NCBI RefSeq assembly: GCF_014653435.1
Contig: NZ_BNAO01000001.1
Location: 62,001 to 126,000 of the forward strand
Source of the DNA: Alishewanella longhuensis
GTDB lineage: Bacteria > Pseudomonadota > Gammaproteobacteria > Enterobacterales > Alteromonadaceae
Direction of reading: 5' to 3'
DNA: 64,000 nucleotides
Shown: one piece after another, positions 27,848-38,198 of the stretch
How the letters are laid out: each line of letters opens with the position of its first letter
How positions within the stretch are numbered: position 1 is the first letter of the stretch
Notes under the pieces: generated by a model
What the model saw: only the letters and a program-made list of their open reading frames with translations
Databases searched by the model: none
Told to the model about the DNA's origin: nothing
Position numbers and translations under genes: made by a program

Positions 27848-30800
27848 TTAAAAATTGAAATTGGTTATGCCATTTTGTTGCAACAAGGTCGTCAGTGTTG
27901 GATGTTCATTAAGTTCATTCAAACAGTCTAACGCTTTTGTATAGCTAATTAGATGGCGCGGTTCTTTATTGTTTTTGATACCGTCAATGAGCCTATCTTT
28001 GATGCTCTTGCAGATCGTTATTGCTTGCTCATGCTCGTCTAACATAGATAGTGCTTTAGCTTTAAGTAATTGGCTTTCGACTAATGCAACATAATATGAT
28101 TGATTTTGAGGGGATTTCTCATTAAGCCCAGTATAACCAGAAACAGCCAGGTCTATATAGTTCTGGCTAAGTGTCCACTGCTTAACTTGTTGTAATTTCA
28201 TCCCACCAGTAAGCCATAACTTAGCAAAAAGCTCCTGGCGTTGTGAGTCAGACAACACAAATTGCGTTGAAGTTAAACTATCCTTAATTTGCTCTATATG
28301 CTGTTGTATGGCGTTAAAATCGTTGCTGACTAAAAATGCTAAGGCGTTAATATCCAGATGAAGTTTCCTTCTCTGCCAGCGACTATTTTCAGGATCTTGT
28401 TCAATTGCCTTTGCTAATGCTTTGTATCCTTCCAAATAAAATGTATGTGCATTTTCAACATTTCCTTGATAACTAAGAAAATCGGCAAGAATTTGATAAC
28501 TACTGGATAGCACATCTAATAAATAGGGTTCTTTCACTTCAGCAAGTACGAGATCATGTTGTAACGCTTTATGGATTGAGATTGCTGAGAGCAGATTTCC
28601 CTCAGAAAGTGTTGCGCTGGCCAGCCAGGAGCGAGTATCGGCAATATCGGTCAGTAGTTGGTTGTTATCTGGTTGTTTTGCCTGCGCCAATAATTTCAGT
28701 TTTAGCGATTCTTCAAAGTTTTCCCTTGCTACAGCAAACTGCTGCTGTTTCATCGCCAACGAGCCCAAAGAATTTGTGGCGTAGGATAGCTCCATAATGG
28801 CATCGAGATTATCCGGGGCTAGCTCATACATTTGTTCACTATAATGGTAGTAACGTTCAAACTCGGGTTGGGTACCCTGCCAGTTGCTGGCGCCGTATTG
28901 TATTTGCCCGAGCCAAAAGGCATTGGCGCCAAGGGTTTTTAATAGCTCCAGATTCGTCGGTTGCAGTTCTAATACGGCTTCTAACTGGCTGCGGCCGGCG
29001 TTTAGGGCGGCGCTGGCTTCGTCTATTTTGCCGCGTGAATAGGCTACCTCGCCCATGGCGGTGAGGGTTTGGCCGTGTTGTAGCATGGCTTCGGTGCTTT
29101 GTAAGGTGCTGCTATTGTTAAAGTCGGTAAAGTATTCCAGGGCTTTATTGCTAATACCATCCAGTAAATCCATACGGCCGATACTGCGTAGCTTGTCGGC
29201 AAATTCGCCGACCATAAACCCCAGCAGGTTTTCGGCGGCCAGGCGTTTTTGCTGCGCTTGTTGTTCGGCATTATAACTTTTAATGCTCATGGTCAGCGCC
29301 ATCACCGTTAATAAGCACAGGGTGGCGATAGTGCCATGACGCAACCAGCGTTTCTGCCTGGCTTTGTTGGTTGAAGCGTCAATAAAGGCCAGCTCGGCGG
29401 CATCTAGCTGAAATAAGGGGTTATGCTTAAGTTGTAAAGCCTCTTGTAGTGGTTTGCCGGGTGCCAGTAAATAGGCGCTGTTTTGCTGTTCGGCCTGCCA
29501 GCGTTGTTGTAAATGCAGCAGGCGGCTTTTAATGCTTAGGCTATCGTGGTGTTCGCTAATCCAGGCAGTGGCGCGCGGCCAGCGCCGCAGCAGGGCTTCG
29601 TGCGCCACGCTAAAGCAGGGGTCGCCTTGTTGTAAGTGCGACACAAATAAGCGCTGTTCTACCAGGGTTTGCACCAAAGCGCGCTCGGCATCGGTATTTA
29701 GCTGGCTAAAGCGGGCGCTGCGGCTGGTAATACTTTGCTCATCTTCACGCAATGTCACCAACAATGAGAGCACCGCAGGTAAGCTGGCTTGCTCGGTTGT
29801 GGTTAAGGTCCTGATCGCTTGTTCCGCATTTTTACCAATAGCCCCTTCGATACCGCCGAGCTTTTTATAGACTGCGACCAACAGCTTATTGTCGCTGCTG
29901 CGTTGCAAATACAGCTGCTGCAAGGTGTACTGCAGCATGGGTAAGGCATCGGGGTTACTGGCCGCTTCGCTGCACAGTGTTTCATCTAAAGGTACGGCGG
30001 TGTCGGGATCGATATCAAAGCTCAGCCCGGCAGTCAGTGCCGGCAAGCGGATCATTTGCAGTAAGTCGGTGCGGTTGGGGGCGGCTAAGTCAAAATGGGC
30101 GCCCTTGGCTTTGCCCGCCATTAAGGTCGGGTAATTGACTAATAAAGGATAAAACTCATTACGGCAGGCGCTGAGCACCAAGACGGCATGGCTGCAGGCT
30201 AATTGCTCTAATAGGGCAACAAATTGGCTGCGCTCTTCTTCGTTAAACAGCGGTGAAGATAGCAATACTTCTAGCCTGTCGACAAAGAGCGCGAAGCATT
30301 TTAGGTTCTGCCGGCCGTTACTTAACGCCGCACTCAGCTTGGCAATAATGCTTTGCGGGGCACTGATCAGCTCTGCGGCCAGTTGCTCAGCACTATAGCC
30401 GGTGAGTACTGGCTCATCCTGTAGTTCCCAGTCTAACAAGGCACTGGCTAAATTAAGCAGCAGTTGCTGCGGGGCGACGTCGGCTAAATCCAAACTGGTA
30501 TAGCTGAGTACCTCAATACCGTGATAACCGCCGTTTTGCATTAAATTTGGCAAAATACCGGCATTAACCAGCGACGATTTACCACTGCCACTGGGGCCTA
30601 GTAATAAGCAAAAAGCCCGGCCATATTTTACCTGTTGCGCAACACGTTCCAGTAAGGTGGAAATTTGGGTACCACGGCCAAAAAACACACTGGCATAGCG
30701 CTCGTCATAGGCTTGCAAGCCTGGAAAGGGTGAGCCGTGCTGCCAGCTTTGCTCGCTTAAACTTTGCTCCTGGCCCAGCGGATAACGCACCTCAGCAATG

Positions 30801-31093
30801 GCGCGGTAGCCGCTTTTACGTATCGTTTCGATATAGCGGGGATCGGTAGCGCTGTCGCCCAGGGCTTTACGTAGCTGCGCCAGCGTTTTATGTAGCGGAT
30901 TATCGCCGGTTTCGGTATTGGGCCAGCAATGGTTAACAATCGCATCGGTACTCACTACTTCGTTGGCATGCTGGCAAAGCAATAGCAATACTGCCATGGC
31001 TTTGGGTTCGATTTGCTGTACCTGTTTACCTTGCCTTAAGGTATTGGCGGCAGAGTCAACCTGCCACTCGCCAAAGAAGAAAATGTTACTCAT
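27848..31093 (-). CDS. winged-helix / STAND-type ATPase / TPR membrane protein
   Basis: A 1081-residue protein with a unique domain order: OmpR/CadC-type winged helix (residues 1-100, [11 protein letters not shown]), AAA/NACHT-like STAND ATPase with Walker [10 protein letters not shown] at 166-174 and a downstream acidic Walker B region ([12 protein letters not shown]), a helical arm, one membrane helix at about 584-606, and a periplasmic or C-terminal TPR region to the end. It could bind DNA at one end and sense the envelope at the other, switching through ATP. The TPR portion (below about base 28,900) looks clearly more AT-rich than the N-terminal half. No Shine-Dalgarno of note. The DP-EP gene follows. 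Confidence 0.87.
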   Translation of the reverse strand: MSNIFFFGEWQVDSAANTLRQGKQVQQIEPKAMAVLLLLCQHANEVVSTDAIVNHCWPNTETGDNPLHKTLAQLRKALGDSATDPRYIETIRKSGYRAIAEVRYPLGQEQSLSEQSWQHGSPFPGLQAYDERYASVFFGRGTQISTLLERVAQQVKYGRAFCLLLGPSGSGKSSLVNAGILPNLMQNGGYHGIEVLSYTSLDLADVAPQQLLLNLASALLDWELQDEPVLTGYSAEQLAAELISAPQSIIAKLSAALSNGRQNLKCFALFVDRLEVLLSSPLFNEEERSQFVALLEQLACSHAVLVLSACRNEFYPLLVNYPTLMAGKAKGAHFDLAAPNRTDLLQMIRLPALTAGLSFDIDPDTAVPLDETLCSEAASNPDALPMLQYTLQQLYLQRSSDNKLLVAVYKKLGGIEGAIGKNAEQAIRTLTTTEQASLPAVLSLLVTLREDEQSITSRSARFSQLNTDAERALVQTLVEQRLFVSHLQQGDPCFSVAHEALLRRWPRATAWISEHHDSLSIKSRLLHLQQRWQAEQQNSAYLLAPGKPLQEALQLKHNPLFQLDAAELAFIDASTNKARQKRWLRHGTIATLCLLTVMALTMSIKSYNAEQQAQQKRLAAENLLGFMVGEFADKLRSIGRMDLLDGISNKALEYFTDFNNSSTLQSTEAMLQHGQTLTAMGEVAYSRGKIDEASAALNAGRSQLEAVLELQPTNLELLKTLGANAFWLGQIQYGASNWQGTQPEFERYYHYSEQMYELAPDNLDAIMELSYATNSLGSLAMKQQQFAVARENFEESLKLKLLAQAKQPDNNQLLTDIADTRSWLASATLSEGNLLSAISIHKALQHDLVLAEVKEPYLLDVLSSSYQILADFLSYQGNVENAHTFYLEGYKALAKAIEQDPENSRWQRRKLHLDINALAFLVSNDFNAIQQHIEQIKDSLTSTQFVLSDSQRQELFAKLWLTGGMKLQQVKQWTLSQNYIDLAVSGYTGLNEKSPQNQSYYVALVESQLLKAKALSMLDEHEQAITICKSIKDRLIDGIKNNKEPRHLISYTKALDCLNELNEHPTLTTLLQQNGITNFNF

Positions 31094-31325
31094 AGTTAAT
31101 TTTGGGTTAGTATCGGCTAATTAAGGAACAACATAGCATGGGTTAGCTAATTAGTTTAGTGCCGCATGTAAGATGTGTGGTGCGGGTTTTGTCATTAGTG
31201 CGCCAGAGCTATTGCCGCCGGCCTAACACAGGAGTGCGAAGAGATAACTTTCTGTACGGAGGTTTATCAACTACACTCGCTTGTATCGATTTTCTAAACT
31301 ACTGAGTGTTCTAGCAGGAGGCGAC

Positions 31326-32069
31326 TTGATACGGCAGTTATTTTCAGGCGGGGTAATGATGCTGGCGTTGCTCGCCGATGCCGCTTGGGCAGAGGTTAAG
31401 CCTGTGTTACGGATGGCGATGCCCGAATACCCACCTTACACCTATGTGCAGGATGGGCAGTATCAAGGTGAGGGCTATGATGCCTTTGTGTTTATTATGC
31501 GGCATTTGCAGCGGGAGTTTGAAATTCTGCTGGTCCCCAACTATGGTCGTGCGGTTACCGATTTACAAAACAATCTGATTGATGGCCTCTTTCTCGCCTC
31601 GGAAAATGCCGAGCGTAATAGCATGGCGGTATTCTCCGATCCTGTTAGTGTTACCCGCTGGACCTGGGTTTGGTTAACTGACAATACTCAACTGCGACCT
31701 GACAGCCCCAGATTTCATGATGATGCCGTGGTATCTGCGCAGCTAAACAGTAATATTTATCTTTGGTTACGGCAGCAAGGCTATCAGGTCGCAGGTGGCC
31801 CTAATAATATTCGCGATCTGTTTCGCTTACTTAACGCGCGCCGGGTAGATGCCATTATGTTGCCAGAACAAACCGCGCTAACCGTTATAAGCGATAATAA
31901 CTACGCCAGAGCCAATTATCAGTTTAAGGTAGAGCGGGAGTTGCCCTTTGCTATATACATTAGTAAGTCTTTTTTAGCGTTAGAACCCAACTTTATGGCG
32001 GCTCTAAACCAAGCTATAGCGCACTATCACCAGTCTGAGGCGGTTATGCTGAAAGACGACCAGCAATGA
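31326..32069 (+). CDS. orphan periplasmic solute-binding protein (SBP_bac_3-like)
   Basis: About 247 residues with a signal peptide ending near WAEVKP and a solute-binding fold of the amino-acid type (RMAMPEYPPYTYVQDGQYQG; later GLFLASENAERNSMAVFSDP). The TTG at 31326 has AGGAGG just four bases ahead and gives a normal signal peptide; an earlier in-frame TTG at 31281 is possible but is preceded by its GGAGG at too great a distance. No permease or ATPase gene is adjacent. Such orphans often act as sensors or secreted binding proteins. It is divergent from the STAND gene. Confidence 0.78.
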   Translation: MIRQLFSGGVMMLALLADAAWAEVKPVLRMAMPEYPPYTYVQDGQYQGEGYDAFVFIMRHLQREFEILLVPNYGRAVTDLQNNLIDGLFLASENAERNSMAVFSDPVSVTRWTWVWLTDNTQLRPDSPRFHDDAVVSAQLNSNIYLWLRQQGYQVAGGPNNIRDLFRLLNARRVDAIMLPEQTALTVISDNNYARANYQFKVERELPFAIYISKSFLALEPNFMAALNQAIAHYHQSEAVMLKDDQQ

Positions 32070-32188
32070 TAAGTAATTATTGCTACTGCATAATTTAGAG
32101 ATGTAATCGGATAGCAACACTTGTAGCGTATAAATTTTCGCCTTTTTGGGTTTGCTACATTGACGGCAAACTTTTATTGTTCTACCTT

Positions 32189-32204
32189 ATGTAAGCGCTT
32201 ACAT
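32189..32204. promoter_or_regulatory. LacI-family operator upstream of the GH16 gene
   Basis: Perfect 16-base palindrome ATGTAAGCGCTTACAT, matching the TGTAAnCGnTTACA consensus of many LacI-family sugar regulators, 65 bases before the GH16 start. No LacI gene is in the window, so the repressor acts in trans. Confidence 0.85.
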
Positions 32205-32269
32205 TTTGTTGGGCGGTGAGCATTTTCGCCATCGCAGGCGTGACAAGGCATTAAACAGGAACTCAGGGT

Positions 32270-34912
32270 ATGACTAATATAACGATAAAAGCGAAACCCC
32301 TGGCCGCGCTATTAGTGGCGGTAGGGCTCAGCGGCTGTGGTGGCGACGTAAACACCAACTCAGATTTTACGTCGGTAAATCCAAGCCAGCCAGTTAGTGA
32401 CTGGAAGCTGGTATGGAGCGATGACTTCACCGGTACCAGCATTGACCGGCGCAAGTGGACCTTTGAAATTGATTGTCGTGGCGGCGGTAACCAAGAAAAG
32501 CAATGTTACACCGATAGCCCAGAGAATGCGTTTGTCTCAGACGGTACCCTGAAAATTGTTGCTAAGCCGGCACCAGAAGGTTCGCCCTTGCCGTATACGT
32601 CTGCGCGCCTCAATACTAAGTATCAGGGTGACTGGAAATATGGCCGGATAGAAGTTCGGGCTAAAGCCCCATCTGGTCAGGGTTCTTGGCCGGCTATTTG
32701 GATGATGCCAACAGACGAAGTGTACGGCGGCTGGCCAAAGTCTGGCGAAATCGATATTTTTGAAGCCGTTAACCTGAAAACGGTTGATGCAGAGGGCAAC
32801 GTAGAAGCCAAAGTATACGGTACTTTGCACTATGGTCGTGAGTGGCCAAATAACTCAAACAGCGGTAAAGCTTACACACTACCAAACGGTGCTAACCCCG
32901 CTGATAGCTTTAATACCTACGCCATTGAATGGCAAGAAGGTGAGATCCGTTGGTATGTAAACGACTACCTCTATCAAACTCAACAAGCCTCCCGAGTGCG
33001 TACCAACAGCCGGGGTGAGTTAATTGGCTTAAGTCATCGTGGATGGTTTGCCGAGTACTTTAACCAGGTTACCGGAAAATTAGAAACCCAGTGGAACGCC
33101 GCTCCGTTTGATCAGCGGTTTTATTTAATTCTGAACCTGGCGGTTGGCGGCAACTGGCCAGAAAATGTTAATAATCTGGGTATTGATGCAGAAGCCTTTG
33201 CCAATGGCCAAACCTTTGAAGTGGATTGGGTGCGGGTGTATGAATGCCAGGCTAACCCTATTAATGGTAAAGGCTGTGAAACTATTCGCGCAGGTTATCT
33301 AGACAGTGAAACCCTGGTGACCGGTCAGGCACCAATTCCTTCGCCGCCATCTACTGGTGTGCCACAAAATCTGACGATTTTTGATGGTACCCCTAATCCA
33401 AATTGGGCTGCGTGGGATTGCTGCGGTGGTTCTACTCCAAGCTTAGTGCAAGATGAAACGCGCGGTCAGGTTTATGAATTTGTAGTAGGGCCACAACCAA
33501 CGGTAAATGGTTTTATTACCCGCTCAGCGTTCATTACCGATCCTGCAGGTACACCCTCGCCTTTTGATGCTTCGCCACTTATTGAGCGTGGTAGTTTAAG
33601 TTTTGATATGCAAGTGGTTTCACCGCCAAGCAACCCGGCTTCGACCTGGTTGGTTAAGGTAGAAAGCAACGAAAACACCACCTTTGTCGAGCTGCCTATC
33701 ACAGCTAGCAGTGAAGGTGTAGCGCCGGTTACCGGACAATGGCAAAGCTATACTTTCCCGCTGAGTATGCTGGATGCCGCAGGTTTAGACTTATCCGCCA
33801 TTGATGTAGTGATGATTTTCCCTGCTTGGGATACCGGTAATGGCGCGGTATATCGGGTGACCAATATGAAAATTGCCCAGCCAGCGCAGTTCCCCGAGCT
33901 GGTGATGTTTAACAATGGCGCTAATCCGGATTGGCCGATGTGGGATTGTTGTGGTGGCAGTACGCCATTAGAAGTGCTGGACGAAGAGTTAAACACTTTA
34001 ACGGCCGAGTTTAGTGTCGGCGCAGCACCAACAGTGTTAGGTTTCTTCAATCGCGCACCCTTAGGTGGCGGTAATGCCTTTGATGCCTCTGCGTTGCTGG
34101 CAGATGGTGTTGTGCAGTTTGCGGTGAAAGTAGTTGATGCCCCGGCCAACCCTAACTCTACCTGGATGTTTAAAATTGAAGCTGCGGGTGGCGATTCAGC
34201 GGTAGAGCTGCCACTAAGTGTCGGTAATGCGGGTCAGGCACCGGTAACCGGCCAATGGACTACTTACACCTTTAGTTTGCAATCGTTATTTGATGCTGGC
34301 TTAGATATCAGCGCTATTGATGTGTTAATGGTGTTTCCGGCTTGGGATACCGGCGCAGGTGCGGTGTTCCGTATGCACGATGTACGTATCTTTAATCCTA
34401 ATGCCAATAATGATCAGCTGACCATTTTCCGCGATGCGGTAAATGCCGATTGGACCTTATGGGACTGCTGTGCTGGCTCGGTACCTAAAGTGGTTGATGC
34501 TGAAGCGCCTTATGGCAAGGTAGCCCAGTTTGAAATTTTAGGCTGGCCAGAGACGGTGTTAGGGTTTTTAGCAAAAGAAGATATGGCGTTTGATGCTACT
34601 GCGTTATTGGCCAATGGTAGCGTAAGTTTTGACATGCGTGTGGTATCACCGCCAGCTAATACGGCGAGCAGTTGGTTCTTTAAAATTGAATCCAGTGGTG
34701 CTGCTACTGCAGTAGAACTGCCACTTGCTGCAGGTAATAACGGTCAGGCACCGGTTACCGGCGAATGGCAACGCTATCGTTTTTCGCTGCAAAGCCTGTT
34801 TGATGCAGGTCTGGATATTAGTGATATCAATGTGCTGATGGTGTTCCCTGCATGGGGCACGGGCCTTGGCGCAGTTTATCAAATTGATAACGTTGAAATT
34901 TCTAATAATTAA
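32270..34912 (+). CDS. GH16 beta-glucanase lipoprotein with three C-terminal repeat modules
   Basis: An 880-residue lipoprotein: lipobox LSGC with Cys23, GH16 catalytic domain (about residues 45-330), then three repeats of about 165-175 residues. The catalytic nucleophile/acid-base motif is Glu160-Ile-Asp162-Ile-Phe-Glu165 (GEIDIFEA), typical of laminarinases and related endo-beta-glucanases (ExDxxE). Each repeat starts with a WDCC motif followed by GGS or AGS and looks like a beta-sandwich module, perhaps carbohydrate binding. Cell-surface anchoring would place glucan breakdown next to the TonB receptor gene, which follows directly. Regulation is probably by a LacI-family repressor. Confidence 0.93.
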   Translation: MTNITIKAKPLAALLVAVGLSGCGGDVNTNSDFTSVNPSQPVSDWKLVWSDDFTGTSIDRRKWTFEIDCRGGGNQEKQCYTDSPENAFVSDGTLKIVAKPAPEGSPLPYTSARLNTKYQGDWKYGRIEVRAKAPSGQGSWPAIWMMPTDEVYGGWPKSGEIDIFEAVNLKTVDAEGNVEAKVYGTLHYGREWPNNSNSGKAYTLPNGANPADSFNTYAIEWQEGEIRWYVNDYLYQTQQASRVRTNSRGELIGLSHRGWFAEYFNQVTGKLETQWNAAPFDQRFYLILNLAVGGNWPENVNNLGIDAEAFANGQTFEVDWVRVYECQANPINGKGCETIRAGYLDSETLVTGQAPIPSPPSTGVPQNLTIFDGTPNPNWAAWDCCGGSTPSLVQDETRGQVYEFVVGPQPTVNGFITRSAFITDPAGTPSPFDASPLIERGSLSFDMQVVSPPSNPASTWLVKVESNENTTFVELPITASSEGVAPVTGQWQSYTFPLSMLDAAGLDLSAIDVVMIFPAWDTGNGAVYRVTNMKIAQPAQFPELVMFNNGANPDWPMWDCCGGSTPLEVLDEELNTLTAEFSVGAAPTVLGFFNRAPLGGGNAFDASALLADGVVQFAVKVVDAPANPNSTWMFKIEAAGGDSAVELPLSVGNAGQAPVTGQWTTYTFSLQSLFDAGLDISAIDVLMVFPAWDTGAGAVFRMHDVRIFNPNANNDQLTIFRDAVNADWTLWDCCAGSVPKVVDAEAPYGKVAQFEILGWPETVLGFLAKEDMAFDATALLANGSVSFDMRVVSPPANTASSWFFKIESSGAATAVELPLAAGNNGQAPVTGEWQRYRFSLQSLFDAGLDISDINVLMVFPAWGTGLGAVYQIDNVEISNN
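33371..34912 (+). repeat. three protein-level repeats with WDCC motif in the GH16 gene
   Basis: Modules begin at residues about 368, 544 and 717 of the GH16 protein (bases 33371, 33899, 34418). All share DWxxWDCC, an APVTGxWxxY segment and a FPAWxTGxGAVY ending. The second and third are most alike. Module family is not identified. Confidence 0.85.
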
Positions 34913-34938
34913 TGCAGGGCGACAAGAGTAGGATAATT

Positions 34939-37890
34939 ATGAAAACAACAACATTTACAAAAAGCCGGGTCGCCACAGCAGTATCTGTCGTGCTGAGCGC
35001 CGGTATGATGCTGCCATTGCAAGCTCAAGAAACTGCAACGCCTGAGGCTGAACCTAAAGTTGAAATCATTGAAGTTCGCGGTATTCGCGGTAGTTTAGCG
35101 CGCTCAATGGATGTTAAGCGTGAGTCGTCAGGGGTGGTCGATGCCATTTCTTCTGAGGAAATGGGTAAGTTCCCGGATACCAACTTAGCCGAATCATTAC
35201 AACGCATTACGGGTGTATCGGTAAGTCGGGTCAATGGTGAGGGTAGCCAAATTACCGTGCGTGGCTTTGGCCCTGAGTTTAACCTGATTACCTTAAACGG
35301 CCGGCAAATGCCAGGTACAGGCTATACCCGTTCATTTAATTTGGAAAACTTGTCTTCTGAAGGTGTTAGCGCCTTAGAATTATATAAAACCGCGCGGGCT
35401 GAAAACCCCAGCGGTGGTTTAGGTGCGACAGTTAATATTGTCACTTCCAAACCGTTATCGAGCCCCGGGCAAAAATTTGCGCTAATGGGTAAAGGCGTAC
35501 ACGATAGCTCCAATGAGAAGGGAAAAGACGTTACGCCCGAGCTTGCTGCACTCTACAGCAATACCTTTGCCGATGATCGTTTCGGTGTGGCTCTCTCGTT
35601 TTCGCAAGCGCGGCGTGATTTCCAAATTCAGAATGCCAATATACAAGGCTGGCAAGCCAATGTGCCGCTGCCAAGCAATCCCACTCATGTTATTGATCGA
35701 CGTCCGGTGGGCGCCGATGGTTTGCCTACCGGTAACTATTTTTTTCCGAAAGATATGAACTATGGCATTACTGATTTTCAACGGGAAAGAACCACCGGTC
35801 AGCTAACATTACAATATGCGGCAACCGATGATATCACTTTCACCCTGGACTATACCGGCAGTCGAGCCCTTGTGGGCAGCCAAGGCATTGGCTGGGGGAT
35901 TTGGAACAACTTTGGCGATAATATCAATGCCTACGAGTTGGACGAGCGCGGTACGGCCTTGTTCGCTGATATTAGTGGTGATGATGGCTCTTTTAGTGCC
36001 AGCAAAGGCACAACCGAGGTTAAAGCAGCTTCTATCGGTTTTAATATGGCATGGCAGCTTACCGACAATTGGCAAGTGAGCTTCGACGCTCATGATTCAA
36101 ATAACAAAGCGGATAATGGTGCGGATAAAGGCAGCGGCAATTCGGGACAAATTATTTTAGGTTCTGATCAGCTTATTACTAAGTTTTATGATTATCGTAC
36201 TGGTGAGATCCCACAGGCCTATATTTTATGGCGAAACGGTACCAATGAACTGCGACCAAGCGAGATTGACTCTAACTTTAGCCAGTTTTTCCATTCGCCA
36301 GGCGAGTCAGAAGTGCAGCAGTTCAAGCTAGACAGTACCTGGCATAACTCGGTGTTTAATATCCCTCTGGTGTCTATTAAAGGGGGCGTGGCGCGCACTG
36401 AGCAAACGATGAGTGGCACCAATGCCTGGAGTGGTTTGCGCGGTGGCCCGGGCTTCAACCCAAGCTTTACCTTTATTTTCCCGGATAGCATGTTTACCCG
36501 CAGAGATACCGGTAATTTCCTTGATCAATTCGCAGGCGGCGGTAATGGTTTAGTTTCGAATTATTACTACACCTACAGTTATGACGAAGCCGTAGCAAGG
36601 CAAACAGCTTACCTAACCGAAACCTTGATGGGGCCCAATGCTTATTTGCCTGATCCTTACAATGTTTATGGTACTGTGGGACAAAGCTCGGTGCAGGAAG
36701 TGACAAACAGTCTCTACCTGCAATCAGCCTGGGAATTTGATGTTGCTAACTTCCCCGTGCAGTTAAATGTTGGGGCGCGGTATGAAAAAACCGATGTGAC
36801 CAGTTCAGTACGACAAGATGTTGAAAAGCAAGTGAACTGGGTCAGTCCGTCTGAGTGGATTATGAAGTATGAGAGTGGCGATATTAATTTCCTAACCTTA
36901 ACCGGCTCGCATAATGTCTTGTTGCCCATGATGGATTTACGGGTAGATTTGACCGACGACTTGGTAAGCCGTTTTTCTGTTGGTAAAAGTATTACTCGTG
37001 CACCTTTAGGTGCTCTGGGTGGTGGCCGCAGCTTAAGTGGCAGTCCTAAACCAGGCGCGCGCAGTGGTGGTCAGGGTAATACCAATTTACAACCTTACGA
37101 ATCGACTAACCTTGATTTAAGCTTGGAATATTACTATGCCCCAGGTAGTTATGCAGCTATCGGTTACTATCGTAAGAGTGTGAAAAACTTCATTGGTAAT
37201 AGCATCACAGATATCACTATTGAGGGTTTGCACGACATCCAAAATGGCCCTCGTTACCAACAAGCGGTAGCAGACATAGTGGCGCGTGGGGAACAGCCAA
37301 CGGATACGGCGATTTATAATCAGATGTTGGCTAATGGCCATGGCGATGCTAATGGTGAAATAGCCCCGAGTAGTGCTGATCCCTTGATTTTGTGGAGTAT
37401 CAGCCAACCACAAAATAGCCCTGACACCAAAACGGTAGACGGTATTGAAGCGGCATGGCAGCACATGCTGGGTGAGACCGGTTTCGGTTTTGGTATCAAC
37501 GGCACTATCGTTAGCGGTGATGTTAAGTTTGATGTTGAAAGCCTCACGCAACAGACGCCGTTAGTGGGATTAAGTAACTCAGCTAACTTGCAGTTGTTCT
37601 ATGAAGATTATGGCTGGTCGATCAAACTGACTTATGCTTGGCGTGATAGTTATCTGATTGGCGTTGGCCAGGGTCAGGGCTCATCAGATGCGCCACCGCA
37701 ATTTGCTAAAGCTTATGCGCAGTGGGATTTAAGCGTTAATTACGACGTAACACCAAACTTTACCGTGTTCTTTGAAGGGATCAACCTGACCAACGAAACC
37801 GAGCAAGGTTATGGCCGTTACGAAGAGCAATTCTTATTTGCCCGCCAGTATGGCCCGCGTTATATCTTAGGCGCGCGCTACCGCTTCTAA
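34939..37890 (+). CDS. TonB-dependent receptor (glucan utilisation locus)
   Basis: About 983 residues. ATG at 34939 is preferred over the ATG at 34912 that overlaps the GH16 stop: AGGA lies five bases before it and a normal signal peptide follows (ending near LPLQAQ). The plug domain has the IEVRGIRGSLARSMDVKR segment of the Xanthomonas/Caulobacter-type receptors (TIGR01782 group), usually used for sugar oligomers, and a beta-barrel to the terminal Phe (ARYRF). It follows the GH16 gene within 26 bases, so both form one operon for surface hydrolysis and uptake of a beta-glucan such as laminarin; substrate is inferred. A strong terminator follows. Confidence 0.92.
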   Translation: MKTTTFTKSRVATAVSVVLSAGMMLPLQAQETATPEAEPKVEIIEVRGIRGSLARSMDVKRESSGVVDAISSEEMGKFPDTNLAESLQRITGVSVSRVNGEGSQITVRGFGPEFNLITLNGRQMPGTGYTRSFNLENLSSEGVSALELYKTARAENPSGGLGATVNIVTSKPLSSPGQKFALMGKGVHDSSNEKGKDVTPELAALYSNTFADDRFGVALSFSQARRDFQIQNANIQGWQANVPLPSNPTHVIDRRPVGADGLPTGNYFFPKDMNYGITDFQRERTTGQLTLQYAATDDITFTLDYTGSRALVGSQGIGWGIWNNFGDNINAYELDERGTALFADISGDDGSFSASKGTTEVKAASIGFNMAWQLTDNWQVSFDAHDSNNKADNGADKGSGNSGQIILGSDQLITKFYDYRTGEIPQAYILWRNGTNELRPSEIDSNFSQFFHSPGESEVQQFKLDSTWHNSVFNIPLVSIKGGVARTEQTMSGTNAWSGLRGGPGFNPSFTFIFPDSMFTRRDTGNFLDQFAGGGNGLVSNYYYTYSYDEAVARQTAYLTETLMGPNAYLPDPYNVYGTVGQSSVQEVTNSLYLQSAWEFDVANFPVQLNVGARYEKTDVTSSVRQDVEKQVNWVSPSEWIMKYESGDINFLTLTGSHNVLLPMMDLRVDLTDDLVSRFSVGKSITRAPLGALGGGRSLSGSPKPGARSGGQGNTNLQPYESTNLDLSLEYYYAPGSYAAIGYYRKSVKNFIGNSITDITIEGLHDIQNGPRYQQAVADIVARGEQPTDTAIYNQMLANGHGDANGEIAPSSADPLILWSISQPQNSPDTKTVDGIEAAWQHMLGETGFGFGINGTIVSGDVKFDVESLTQQTPLVGLSNSANLQLFYEDYGWSIKLTYAWRDSYLIGVGQGQGSSDAPPQFAKAYAQWDLSVNYDVTPNFTVFFEGINLTNETEQGYGRYEEQFLFARQYGPRYILGARYRF

Positions 37891-38198
37891 TCAGCGATCT
37901 ACCTACCTGTTGATTAATGCCCGCTTAGCGGGCATTTTTTTAAGAATATGACATAAATCATCCATCCTGCTTTTACCTCTCCCTATTTCATTTGAGCAAA
38001 TCTTTTTTGGCAAATACTATTTTTTATCACTAATTTAATTGCTTCTATGTCAAAAGAGTAGATTAGCATTCTGAGAGGAAGTATTTTCATAAAATAATTG
38101 GTTTTAACTAAGATGTTTACTTATTGCTGAGCAATAAAATAATGAATGGTCTAGAAATCATAAGATCATTTGACAATTTTGCCGCAAGCAAGGTGTGT
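37891..38198. other. intergenic stretch before LytTR-like gene
   Basis: Holds the receptor operon terminator and then about 250 bases of very AT-rich DNA with no recognised element. A TTG at 38124 and ATG at 38142 are in frame with the next gene but lack a good ribosome binding site. Confidence 0.5.
37916..37942 (+). terminator. intrinsic terminator after the TonB receptor gene
   Basis: Perfect 9-bp stem AATGCCCGC/GCGGGCATT, 3-base loop and a run of Ts, 25 bases after the receptor stop. Confidence 0.9.
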
